Assembly (NCBI GenBank): GCA_036346395.1
Contig: CM070613.1
Coordinates: 26,902,818 to 26,966,817, forward strand
Direction of reading: 5' to 3'
Source: Hsuehochloa calcarea
Lineage: Eukaryota; Streptophyta; Magnoliopsida; Poales; Poaceae
Length of the DNA stretch: 64,000 nucleotides
This document shows, one piece after another, positions 23,600 through 33,440 of the stretch. Each line of letters starts with the position of its first letter. Position 1 is the first letter of the stretch. The translations under genes and the position numbers were made by a program. The notes below the pieces were generated by a model, which saw only the letters and a program-made list of their open reading frames with translations, searched no databases and was not told the origin of the DNA.

Positions 23600-23805
23600 C
23601 GAGAGCTAGGATAAAGTTATTAATTTGACTTCAATTCTTAGTCTTTCATTCGTTTATTATCTTTTGAGTTACTAACTACTCGACAAGATGATTTTGAGAA
23701 ACAAGATGGCCTAGGATAAAGTTGTTAATTTAACTTGATCCTTGGTCCTTCATTCGTTATTATCTTTTGAGTTACTAACTACTCGACAAGATGATTTACG
23801 AGAAG
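23600..23805. repeat. Direct repeat (about 105 bp x 2) in element A
   Basis: CTAGGATAAAGTT, TCATTCGTTTATTATC (or TTATTATC) and TTTTGAGTTACTAACTACTC with GACAAGATGATTT occur at 23608-23695 and again at 23711-23798. It is a tandem duplication within the element. Confidence 0.8.
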
Positions 23806-24984
23806 CAGACGGATCATATATTACTCATCAACGAAATTATGCCTTACAAAGTAGTTACAAGATTACTCGAGGAGAGCCTAGTGCATTTCCTCGCCACCTT
23901 TTTGCCAACGATTGCATTTCCTCAATCAGACGATTTGCCTCGATTGAGCAATCGAACTTCGGCTTCAATTGGTTGCACATTAAGGTGGGGTCTTGAGCTT
24001 TAAGTTTAGCCAAGCGTAACTTACTCGACTTCATTGCCTCCTTATTGATTGACAGTTAGCCTTGAGTGGTCACCATTTCTTGCAAATTTCGACTTGTTCC
24101 CCAATAGTACTTATGTGGCTGACTCGATATCTTCTCGAGGAGTTTTCCCTCGAATGTAGCTCACTAAGCACATTGTTCGAGGGCGTGATGTTGCCTTGAA
24201 GATTAGTCTTCATCGACTCCATCTCTGTTGGGTACAAGTCGAAGCCTCATGAAGTTTCTTGTTTTGACCACTTGTTACGAAAAGAATAAAACCGGTCAAA
24301 CAAAATAAACTTCTAGAGGAAGATAACACAAAGATAATTGTAGGTAAAAGCATTTCTTACCTACTAATTGAGAATCGGTTTCTTAACCTCTTCTTGATGG
24401 GAAGCAATGGTTTTGTGTGCTTTTTCTCCCATGCTCACGATGTCCTCTGCATTCATCTTAGCAATGCGGATGGACTCATTGTAGATCAAGGTCTTCTCTT
24501 GGATTTGACATTGAGGCTTCTCAATTGACACATTTACGAACAAGAAATTGGCATTAGAAAAGGAAAATGCTCGAAAGGACAGCGGGTAAGAATTACTTAC
24601 ATTGCTTGAGTTCTCGGACCCTCGAGTTCTTGATCCTTGTCCTTGGTAATGCGAGAAAACTCTGAATAACCAAAGCTTTTTCTTGAACTTGATCGGAGCT
24701 TCGCATCCCATTTTCTTTATCGGAGAAGAAATGGGAGTCGGGTAAAGGTTAAAGATCAAAAGCAGTCTTAAGTTCGGCACTACTTTGTTTATTTTTCCTG
24801 CAATCTTCTAGATGCAGAGACAACCTCTCGAAGTCTATCAGAGAACTATTACTTCCTCTCTTAGCTTTCTCGACTCCTCTTTTTCGTAATCGGTGAGTCG
24901 GCTAAGGTCTTCGTATCCTTGTTTAACCTACAAAAGAGCGAAGCGGAGATAAACATCGGTAGATTGGTTGTAAGTACTTCTACA

Positions 24985-25100
24985 ACCACCGACCTAGTCG
25001 TAAATTTTTCTGACTATGTCATGGTCGTAAGTCTTTCTCGACCACAACACAGTCGTAAGTAGTCGTAAGCTTTTTACGACCGATATTTTGTCATGAGTTT
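24985..25100. repeat. Internal GTCGTAAG repeat cluster 1 in element A
   Basis: Several copies of CGTAAG..TTTCTCGACCAC-like units at about 25-30 bp spacing, matching the LTR array at 16140-16290. Confidence 0.7.
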
Positions 25101-26584
25101 TTCCATGACTATTTTAAGTAAAACACTATCACAGTGATTAAGTCGAAAACAACTATGAATAATAGTGACTTACCATCTCTCTGCCTGCTGCGCAGTAGTT
25201 CTTTCTCTGTCTTAGCTCTAAAAGTTGTCGATGGTACTCACGACAAGCGACAATTTGCTCGAGCTTTACGCAAAAGCAGTGAGAAGAGAAGGAAAGCCAC
25301 ATATATAAGTATTTTGAAGATACTTACATTCATAGTCGTCCTAGCAAACATCGAATATACAAGGTCAGGGTTACGACTTATCTATCCTCGCGACTTTGTC
25401 CCACCACACCTTCTCGGCGCTCGTTATCAAAGGTATTCTCCATGTTGGGAATATCTTTGGGATGAGGACTTCGGTCACGGGTGGCGAGAAGACCCTACGA
25501 CGGAGCGGGCCCAAAGAAGTCACCACGAGTTGAAATTTTCTTCTTACGGTTACGTAACTTCTCTTTGGGTAGGGAAGGCGCCTCCTCGATTTCCTTCCTA
25601 GGCGGTGCACAAGTGGTCACCACCTTGACGAGAGGCTTCCACAGTGCCTCTTTGTTTCTCGACCTCGATGGTCGTGGCGGCCACCTCAACGATGTAGCCG
25701 CTACTTCAAGTCGTAGCTACGACTTGGCGGATGTGGGGAGTCACTCAGGGTCTCGACTTCATCGGCCACAGGCCAAGGGTGATGCTTGACCACCTCCATT
25801 GATACCTCTCCGATGGCGAAGGGATGGCAATGGACTTCTCGTGAAGCATTCGGAAATTTGAAGAGTCGGTTGAAATAAAGAAAAGCAAATCGGGTTGTGA
25901 AAAGAAAAGGTAAATGTTGTTCTTACACTTTAGTACATTTCACATACCTCTGCACCTGGTCTTAACGGGAATTTTGGAGCAATCCTCCCAGCGGAGGATC
26001 TCTTCTTCTCCACGACCACGTGCAGTGAGGTTCAACAATTGGCCCGGCTCGACCACGTGCGGTCGTAGAGTTTGAATCGAGAACCGGGGCTCTAGTTTCT
26101 GATTCTGGATGGCGAGATCGGTCTCGACCATTCCAAAAGCGACTTGCCCTCATTGCGAGTTGTCTTTGTGCCTGACATCGTCCTTCATAAAAGACACAAA
26201 ATCTTTCGGTTCTCCTTTTCGGTTGCCTAACAAAACTAGGAGTGGCGAAGCTGCGAAAGATTCCTTGTCATAATGGAAGGTACCTTAGCCTTGCGAGGTT
26301 TGCGCTTAAGAGATTGGTGCCTCAACCTCCTCGGCCGATAGGCTGTGGCCTCGGCTTGGATATAGCTACATTGCTGCGAGCCTTGTAGAGGTTTGGTCGA
26401 AAGACGAGCTCGAGCTTGCTCCTCCTTGTTGGTAGATTTTACAAGTCGGCGTCTCTTAGAGGAGGAGGCGAGGCCTTTGTCTTCGACAACCCGGCTCAAT
26501 AGTCATCGATTCGACTTCTTCGTCGTCGGCGATTTTCCATGCCTACTTTACGTAAAGCAAAGCGAGAAAAGAAGAATCACTAAT

Positions 26585-26690
26585 CGATCGTAAGTTTTTC
26601 TCGACCCGATGCCAAGTCGTAAGTTTTCTCGACTCTTTCTTGATCGTAAGATATTCTCGATCACCATTAGTAAATAAATATCTTCTCGAC
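26585..26690. repeat. Internal GTCGTAAG repeat cluster 2 in element A
   Basis: Units such as GATCGTAAGTTTTTCTCGAC and GTCGTAAGTTTTCTCGAC repeat three to four times. The same family as in the LTR. Confidence 0.7.
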
Positions 26691-27984
26691 TATAAAGTCC
26701 TAAAGAAAGAATCAACTTGTTGATTACCTTTAGGCGCTCTATCCTTTCATCTGCGGACAAAGCGCAATGATTTGAGCAACCGCTTCTCGGTGGCGGAGAC
26801 TTCTCACGAGATGAGTCGACTCTAGAGTCAACCTCGGCTGTGAAGATCTGTAAGCAGATAAGAATATTAGACAATGTTGAAGAGGACTAAGCCGAGAGCT
26901 AAGTCGGCGATTACTTACCCTCGTCGTAGTCTCGGTTGGGTCTCCTCTCCCGAGTATCTCCACATAGGAGATGCTCGCTTCTTCAAGGGACTAATTAGGC
27001 GTGTGATGAAATCCTTCACCACATGCCATCCAGTCGACCCTTCTTCCTTCAAGTCCTTAATGGCTTGAATATAAGAGCTAATCATTTGATATCTTCGAGT
27101 TGAATCCATGAAGATTTCTTTTGATGACCTTCCCGCGAAAGAAAGGTGTCTTGAGTGACCTTCGATAAAACCACCTCTTCCTCCGGCCCGACCACGAAGG
27201 CCGGTAAAACTCTGAATATACTCCTTGACTTGAGTCGTGGAGCTTGAACCATGACTTCAGCGATTCGGTTTGTCGAGCCATCCCATAATAATATTGGACC
27301 AGCTCGAGATCCGCGGAATCCCAGTGCGCCTCACCGCAGATACGAACACACTCAACATGGTAATGGAATTGGGACCTAAGTTCACGGTTCCACCCCAAAG
27401 TGTTCTAGTACCCTTTGTAAGAAAGGGTGGCGAGCAATCGAAGGCCGCATTCTGTCGCTTGAAAGGCGGGGATTTGTCCATTTTCCCAGATGGCGATCTT
27501 TGCCGATCGTTGGAATCCACTTTACGAGCTTTTGGAATCTTCCGACATCGACTAAGATTTTGATCTTAGCGCATCCATCTCGATTCTTCCCATTCGAAAC
27601 TTTCTTGGCCATTTAAACTCGAAGCAAGAAGTTTTTCGATTGGGTTAGCGTGAGAAAAGATGAAACCTAGTCGAGGACGGAGAAAGCAAGAGCTCGAAAA
27701 CGTGAGTGATTTGAGAAAAGGTAAAACCAAGTCTACCTCTGGTAAGTTTTATAACCGCACGATCTCCGTAGCTTGAAGCGTCTCGTCTATAGAGTGCGAG
27801 GAGTTGGTTGTGCGCCAGGAACGCTTCATCGGACAAATGCAGTGAGCGGTTGCAATTCCCGGATAGTCAGTTAGAAAAATTAATTGCGTATTATCACCCC
27901 AAGCGAAATTACTTTCTTGACCAAGTCTTTTTGGTCGAAGGAAGTATCAATCGGAAAGTTTCTTTCTCCGATTCCCATACTCGA

Positions 27985-28140
27985 CCACCCAGGCGGTCGT
28001 AGGGGTTTTCGACTTTTTGATGAGTCGTAAGCAACCTTCCAGACCAAGCAAATTCTGGTCAAAATAGCATTCAAATGTCGAAGAGTTTTCCTTGACCATA
28101 GTTCTCTGACATTTTCATAGTCGTAAGTCCATTCACGAAT
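27985..28140. repeat. Internal GTCGTAAG repeat cluster 3 in element A
   Basis: GGTCGTAGGGGTTTTCGAC, AGTCGTAAGCAACC and AGTCGTAAGTCC lie immediately before the 3' LTR. They are degenerate members of the LTR motif. Confidence 0.6.
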
Positions 28141-28182
28141 CATTCACAAAGTAAGTTACTTTCACTTGGAGTGGGGGCTAGA

Positions 28183-28969
28183 TGGCGAGGATCTAATAAT
28201 CCTCATTTTATCTTTTATCTATAATTCTTATTATGGGTAAATATGATGTCACATAGTCTCGAAGTACCTTATTTTTATAAGGAGAGGCCTACCAAGTGAT
28301 TGTAAGATCTTCTACAATCACCCCCATAGTCGTAAGTCTTACTACGACTACTACACAGTCGTAAGTCTTTCTCGACCATTACATGGTCGTAAGTCTTTCT
28401 CGACCACTACATAGTCGTAAGACCTTCTCGACTACCACACAGTCGTAAGTCCTCCTCGACCGGGTAAACCACGACCACCTTATAATCAAACCTACGAGGC
28501 AAGTGGGTCCAATTGATTAAGGAATCCGAGCGGTCTACGCACTATTATTCCGGCGTAGTAATGGCGCTTAAATACCCCATTACCTCGAATGATAGCGCGG
28601 GACGGCGTGGAAGCCAATGCGCCGGTAATTCACGCCATCATCGCCCATTCTGGCTCAATTAAGGCGCCTCTTCCGCGAGGACAAAGCGGCTACTCCTTCA
28701 CGACTATATAAAGGCATCAATCGGGGAGGAGAGGAGGGAACGAGAAGAAAAGAGATAGCGAGTCAGGAGAAATACAAGTACTATTCTGCCGTAATAGTCT
28801 TAGCTTCTTACTTGATCATCAAGAATACCACACACGGGATTAGGGTTATTATTCTCTCGGAGAAGGCTGAACTGTCTAAACATCCGTGTCAACCACTCTG
28901 CGTGATTTCATCTTTAGGAGACCCCCGAATCAAATAATCTTTCGTAAGATCGGTTCTAATACACCGACA
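28183..28969 (+). repeat. Element A 3' LTR
   Basis: Starts TGGCGAGGATCTAATAAT and ends ATACACCGACA, followed by the target-site copy ATATG. Contains the tandem GTCGTAAG array (28325-28465) and TATATAAA at 28705-28712. It differs from the 5' LTR by scattered indels and the terminal CCGACA. Confidence 0.9.
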
Positions 28970-28989
28970 ATATGCTTCTCAATTAATAC

Positions 28990-29262
28990 CTTGTGCTCCT
29001 TCCACCAAGCGTCGAATCTTTGATATAGTTCCTTTTGATAATCCCAACCTAGCCAGATTGCTTTTTGTTTCAAATCGTTCCACAAGTTGTATTCTTTCTT
29101 TAATGTTTCCCACTTATTTTTAGTTATTTTTGTCGTGCTTTTTCCCGTCCTTTCATAGAACTTCTTACGGAGGTTCTTGTAACCCGTGGTATTCAAACAT
29201 CCTAATGGTCTATTGCCATCACCAACTTCCTCAACACGAGATCGACAAAATACCTGTTGCCA
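28990..29262 (-). pseudogene. Myb/SANT-like DNA-binding domain gene, N-terminal exon (interrupted by element A)
   Basis: The minus-strand frame from about 29262 reads VEEVGDGNRPLGCLNTTGYK, then NLRKKFYERTGKSTTKITKN, KWETLKKEYNLWNDLKQKA, GWDYQKE and DAWWKEHK. This is the Myb/SANT-like domain (PF12776), with the conserved W of KW..LKK.Y..W and the WW near its end. Such proteins occur as host genes and as PIF/Harbinger-associated DNA-binding partners. A splice donor (CAAG followed by GTATTAATT) ends the exon at 28990, so element A, inserted at 28974, sits just inside the intron. The remaining part is at 15711-15941. Confidence 0.75.
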
Positions 29263-29344
29263 AATGTATCCCAATTTACCTTCTTGATTGCAACTAGTTC
29301 CATCTATACAATTTATAGGAGGATTTATAATTTGTAAGGGCATA

Positions 29345-30589
29345 ATATAATGATATACAAAACTAAACCTAGAACAAGGCGAAACTTGTATAACATTAAG
29401 AATGCAAACACTCTCAATGGTTTGTAAGAAAAATTACAAACAACCTATCACATTACAATTGACAACCACAAGCAGAGATCAAGCTGGAACACGCTTGAAT
29501 CACAGTGCCAATCACGAGACAAAATCACGTGCCAATAACAAACAAAACAAGCTAACGAGATCAACCATAACACACTTGCGAATCACATTAAGTCGACCTT
29601 TTTTAAAAACCCACATTCATATGTTATTCCCTTTTAAACTTTTTATACATCAGTCATTTTCCAAATTGCTCCACTCTCTTGTAGTGTCACGAAGTATGGT
29701 TTGGAGAAGTTGACCCAAAGCATCTGATCTCATACATGTGTTACCCTTGATCGACCATCGGTGCAAAGCTGAAGCGAAGGGATAACGGATACATGTCATA
29801 TGCCATCAGTCCAAGCAGTCATGTTTTGCTCGGTATACTTCAATCTACAAGTATTTTGGGCCTAGCGTTTAGAGGAAAGGCAGGTATTTCCAATGAAAAC
29901 AAAATACCAAAGAAGGCGCCTACTAGAGCCCACAAGTACATGTTAGCATGAGCAAACAAAACATAGTTATGGTGTTACATAACATTAGTACCGTGTTCCC
30001 ATAGAAAAACACTAGTATTGCGACTTTGCCACATTATCGTAAAAAATGGCATGGCGGACTTCTTTGGAGCCATGCACAATATATTAGCCTAGTTTTGTTT
30101 AGCTTGGGCTAGCAAATAGACACACTTCTCTGCTAATCCATCAAGATTGCAAGTGAATTTTAAGTGGTAAACATAAATTTTATGTGAATTTTGAACAAAT
30201 TAAGCAGTAGCATATCATTCTAGAACTCGTGCATTTACTAATTTTGTGATTCACATTTGATGGTTATGCACGCAAATGATCTAACACCCTTTTACATCTG
30301 CTTTGCTCACTAAAGGGAACATTCCACTGTACATAATCTATTTTCAACTTGGATATTTACTTTTATGTTTGGGCGCTATGAAGGTTATCGACATATGATA
30401 TTGGTAGCAATACTTCTATACGCCTGAGAGAAGTATAGCTTAATCTCCCCTCTAAATATATGCAAGAGGAACACATAAATAGCTATTGAAAGTGACAATC
30501 TCATCAAAATACCAATGAGCATCGAGCATCACATCGAGATTCACAGATACAATCAACAATCAACATTGATTGAGATTCACATCTGGCGC
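29345..30589. other. Unassigned AT-rich spacer
   Basis: No convincing coding, RNA or transposon signature. Presumably it includes the 5' flank of the Myb/SANT-like gene (minus strand) up to about 29700. The rest shows no repeat that I can match elsewhere in the window. Confidence 0.4.
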
Positions 30590-31060
30590 CGGTGGGAGGT
30601 GATGGAAGCTGCTTGCGTCAGTGGAGGAGGAGAAGGGAGGCGGCCTTGGTGGAGAGAGGAAGCGGCGGCGGAGAGGCAAGAGAGGGAGGCGCCCGTTGGG
30701 GAGAGAAGGGAGGCGGCGTCGGTGGGGCAAGAGAAGGAAGGCGGCGGCTGTGGGGGAGGCAGCGTCGGTGGGGGAGGAGATGGGAGGCGTGGGCGGGTGA
30801 AGGAGAGGGAGGCGGCGGCGGAGGGCAAGAGAGGGGGCGGCGCCGTTGGGGAGGAGGAGGCGGCGTTGGGATGGGGAGGAGGCGAAGGGAGGCGGCGTGG
30901 TGGCGATGGGAGCAGGAGGCGGCGGAGGAGCGGGAAGTGAGGAGGCGTCGGTGGGGAGGAGGCGTGGGAGGCGGTAGCGGTGGCGATGGGAGCAGGAGGT
31001 GAGCGGCAAAAGAAGGAGCAGGAGGTGAGGAAGGGAATGGGGCGATCGGTCGGGGTGATT
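30590..31060. repeat. Purine-rich GGAGGCGGCG low-complexity tract
   Basis: Dominated by GGAGGCGGCG, GGGGAGGAGG and related words on the + strand. Long open frames run on both strands (for example a Pro/Ser/Leu-rich 234-codon frame on the minus strand at 30560-31264), but this is the expected product of stop-poor repeats. Like the tract at 40-300, it lies next to TIR-like sequence. Confidence 0.6.
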
Positions 31061-31261
31061 GGAGCGGTAGGGAAGGAATAGATGCAAAAAATTGAAGGCG
31101 TTCGTGTTTATATACGAATGGCATTTTAAGGGTAATTTTAGCGAAGTACAAGGGTAATGTAGTCTTCCATTCGGCAAAAGCCAAAAAAAACACATCTCCC
31201 ACGAATTATAGCTTTTAGGCTTAAATTGGCTTAAGCTTTCTATAAGCTGAACAAAAAAAAT

Positions 31262-31420
31262 CACCCCTTTGTTTAGGCTTTTTGGCTTTTAAGCCATACA
31301 ATAAGCCTAAACAAACAGGCCCTAAACTTTTTATAAATGAATGAAAAACCACCCCTTTGTTTAGGCTTAAACTTTTTGCTTATAAGCGGACAAAAGCATA
31401 AACAAACAGGACCATCATAT
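31262..31420. repeat. Two tandem palindromic TIR-like units
   Basis: Two units of about 65 bp, each starting CACCCCTTTGTTTAGGCTT and ending AAACAAACAGG, with internal TTTTAAGCC or GCTTATAAGC. Each is nearly self-complementary and could form a hairpin (GCTT/AAGC, CTGTTTGTTTAGGC/GCCTAAACAAACAG). They resemble ends of hAT- or MITE-type elements that begin GGGCCTGTTTG in grasses. Related words occur at 11520-11640. Confidence 0.55.
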
Positions 31421-31429
31421 TCAAACTAT

Positions 31430-32316
31430 GGAAGGATTATGAATATCTATGGAGTGGAGCATAAGCGCATAACACCTTTCCTTTATTTGTTGCTTTTGCT
31501 TCGACTGCTTTAATACTGAAAAATCCACAATAAAACCACCGTACTAGTTGGAGTCGCCACCGGTTGGTCGCGATAGATAATGTTTTGGTGCACTTTGTGC
31601 TATTACAATAAACCACATGACTGGCATTAAGGGCAGCTTGCGTGCGTGATGATCGATCCTCGTATTCGATCATCTGCCTTATAACATCTGATAGAAATCA
31701 ACAACGCTGTGACGTTCGTATCTTGTACACTCTGTAACCTTACGATCTCAGATTTCAGTACTTGCCAAAGCACAAAACTAAGATGGGGAATCATGGGCTG
31801 ATAGGCCTTCAAGATGCCAAAAAGATTTATACATTTCTTATGGGCTTCTATCTTCAGTAACTCGTTGAGTAACTCATGGTGGGTGGTAGATCTGGGTGGT
31901 TCAAATCCTATTGTCTACCGTTAAGTACACGTAAGTGCGATTTTAGTAGAAATTGATGTGTGTGCATGGTGGTGGTGTGTGCGCGCATCTTCCTTATCTT
32001 TACAAATATAAAAGAATGAGTTGGTAGTCATGTTAGTACGTAGTCTTCCTTCCCATCTCTCTTTCCTCCCAAAAAATCTCTACAGAAAAACATCTCACAA
32101 CAAAGATCGATTGGGTGTGACGGTGGAGCTAAGAGCACAGTGTAGTATGACGTGGAGGCGCGACACGGAGCACGATTGAACGTGAAGGTCGACCCCAACG
32201 AAGTGCACAGGTAATATTTAAAAAATTGTCCGTAGCAAAGCACGGAAGACTAAGGGTATGCTTTCTCCGTAGATTAGATTTTGTTGTTATATATAGACGT
32301 TTTAAATTAAACCAAA
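31430..32316. other. Unassigned region upstream of the tRNA gene
   Basis: No gene recognised. Minus-strand frames at 31437-31812 have an ordinary amino-acid mix but no motif that I can name, and they are short. Possibly a decayed gene or 3' UTR. Confidence 0.35.
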
Positions 32317-32389
32317 GGGGATGTAGCTCAGATGGTAGAGCGCTCGCTTAGCATGCGAGAGGTACGGGGATCGATACCCCGCATCTCCA
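32317..32389 (+). tRNA. tRNA-Ala (AGC)
   Basis: A 73-nt cloverleaf. The acceptor stem is GGGGATG paired with CATCTCC (one G-U), with discriminator A. The D arm contains TAGCTCAGATGG, which doubles as the A box. The anticodon stem is CTCGC/GCGAG around TTAGCAT, giving anticodon AGC. The T arm is CGGGGATCGATACCCCG, which doubles as the B box. No intron and no encoded CCA, as expected for a nuclear gene. A run of five T at 32394-32398 can serve as Pol III terminator, and a CAA motif precedes the gene at 32312-32314. All stems pair, so it looks functional. Confidence 0.95.
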
Positions 32390-32393
32390 TTGA

Positions 32394-32398
32394 ATTTT
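32394..32398 (+). terminator. Pol III terminator of tRNA-Ala
   Basis: TTTTT five bases after the tRNA 3' end. Confidence 0.6.
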
Positions 32399-32399
32399 T

Positions 32400-33015
32400 A
32401 AGAAAAATACATCCTTAGCGCTTTCGTAATGATTTCCGAATTTCAGTGCTAAAACTTGATGAAAATGCTCACTTGTATTAAAGTTTTTTCTATTTTTTAC
32501 TATTATTTATGAAGATAATGTAGCTTGTGTTGCTTGAAGTGCGGATAGGTTATATAAAGTACTCTCACTAAGCATATCAACCCAAGTTCTTTTATGCCCA
32601 TGAATTGCAAAGATGGATGGAATTAAAGTCTGCATACCAAGTTACGTGAAAATCTTGCAGTTTATTCATTAAGTCACTTCTAGCGTCTAGTTTTGAAAGA
32701 TGCATCGTGGAATTAGAATGATGAGACTTAGAAGTGTAGAATTTAGGGAGAGAACCTTCACGAACTTTTTTATATTAAAGTTTGATCACGAAGATCAGTA
32801 CCCAAAGAATAAATCCTAGAGATTAAATGAAATTGGGTGAATTGTACTTTTTTTCCTTGACAAGTTTTTCTAAAGCTTCTCGACTAAGGTTTTTAATGAG
32901 GCAGTTCATGCGGCCTGTGAGAACATGTATCATGTACTCTTTCTCTAAATTTTTACCCTTTGGGTTTTATAGAGCTTGACGAGACATGAACATGACGGAT
33001 GCGTGCTCAAGGGAG
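32400..33015. other. Unassigned; may be the 3' internal end of a Copia element
   Basis: No coding signature. It ends with the purine-rich CAAGGGAG immediately before a TGTTAAGTAA LTR-like start, which would fit a polypurine tract. Confidence 0.3.
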
Positions 33016-33440
33016 TGTTAAGTAACGGGCCCATGCGGAAGTCTGGTCAAGGTGGGCTCTTCATCCATCCGATGAGTCTATATAAAGGAGGATCAACCAT
33101 TTATACTACGATTTTGGAAAAGCAATAAAGAGAATCAATGATCTCCTCATATCTACGTGTTCAATCTATTATTATGTTCTTGCATTGTTCTTACGATTTT
33201 GAGTTTGTCTACGTGGTAATCGTTGATTTGGACTTCGCATGCAGCGGTTTCTCAGCGATTTTCATCATATGGAAGTGCGTGTTTTTAGTGACTTCAATAA
33301 CCGGCTAAAATTAAGGAGAAATAATGATTGTGCCTTGATCTCAACGTATTGCCTAAAAAGTATTATGTTAGATGTTTACTCAACCTTTTCCACATTAATC
33401 TTTGGCAAGTGTGGACTTGCTTATAATCAGTCTTACTGTT
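33016..33440 (+). mobile_element. Putative short Copia LTR
   Basis: Begins TGTTAAGTAACGGGCCC after a polypurine-like CAAGGGAG. It carries a TATA box (CTATATAAAGGAGG, about 33080), an AATAAAG signal downstream (about 33125), and ends before GTGGTATCCAGTGAGTC, which resembles the TGGTATCAGAGC initiator-tRNA-Met primer-binding site. About 0.42 kb. The evidence is the arrangement only; no gag or pol is nearby. Confidence 0.4.

Larger units (their letters stand above)
24364..27840 (-). pseudogene. Antisense coding region of element A (putative gypsy-type transposon domain)
   Basis: On the strand opposite gag-pol, a chain of minus-strand frames runs from MSDEAFLAHNQLLALYRRDA (27836) through KLVKWIPTIGKDRHLGKWTN (about 27510), HVECVRICGEAHW (about 27350), SWFKLHDSSQGVYSE and a Lys/Glu-rich part, to a C-terminal frame at 24364-24780 with NAEDIVSMGEKAHKTIASHQ. 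The position between integrase and the 3' LTR, the reversed orientation and the style of protein fit the antisense ORFs known in Tat-lineage Gypsy elements such as maize Grande, often labelled 'putative gypsy type transposon' in grass annotation. Its function is unknown. Stretches of GTCGTAAG repeats lie between some parts (24985-25095, 26585-26690), perhaps as introns or insertions. Frame breaks are frequent. Confidence 0.55.
16008..28969 (+). mobile_element. Complete Tat-type Ty3/Gypsy retrotransposon (element A)
   Basis: About 12.96 kb with two LTRs, a primer-binding site, gag, protease, reverse transcriptase/RNase H and integrase in Gypsy order on the + strand, then 5.5 kb of extra sequence carrying an antisense coding region. 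It is flanked by the identical 5-mer ATATG at 16003-16007 and 28970-28974. The 3' LTR ends ATACACCGACA; the 5' LTR lacks CCGACA, probably by deletion between the two ACA repeats. The insertion splits a Myb/SANT-like gene, most likely in its intron. All frames are broken by indels, so it looks non-autonomous as sequenced. Confidence 0.9.

Noticed and set aside
28930..28963. Extension of the Myb/SANT protein into VLEPILRK
   Set aside because: These residues are encoded by the 3' LTR end and not by the gene; the exon ends at the donor at 28990.
16001..28968. Element A boundaries at 16006 and 28963 (AATACA end)
   Set aside because: They give no target-site duplication (ATATA versus CCGAC). Moving the ends to 16008 and CCGACA at 28969 gives a perfect ATATG on both sides.
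30560..31264. Long Pro/Ser/Leu-rich open frame (234 codons) as a gene
   Set aside because: It is the reverse complement of a GGAGGCGGC low-complexity tract. Such repeats lack stops on several frames and there is no domain or promoter.
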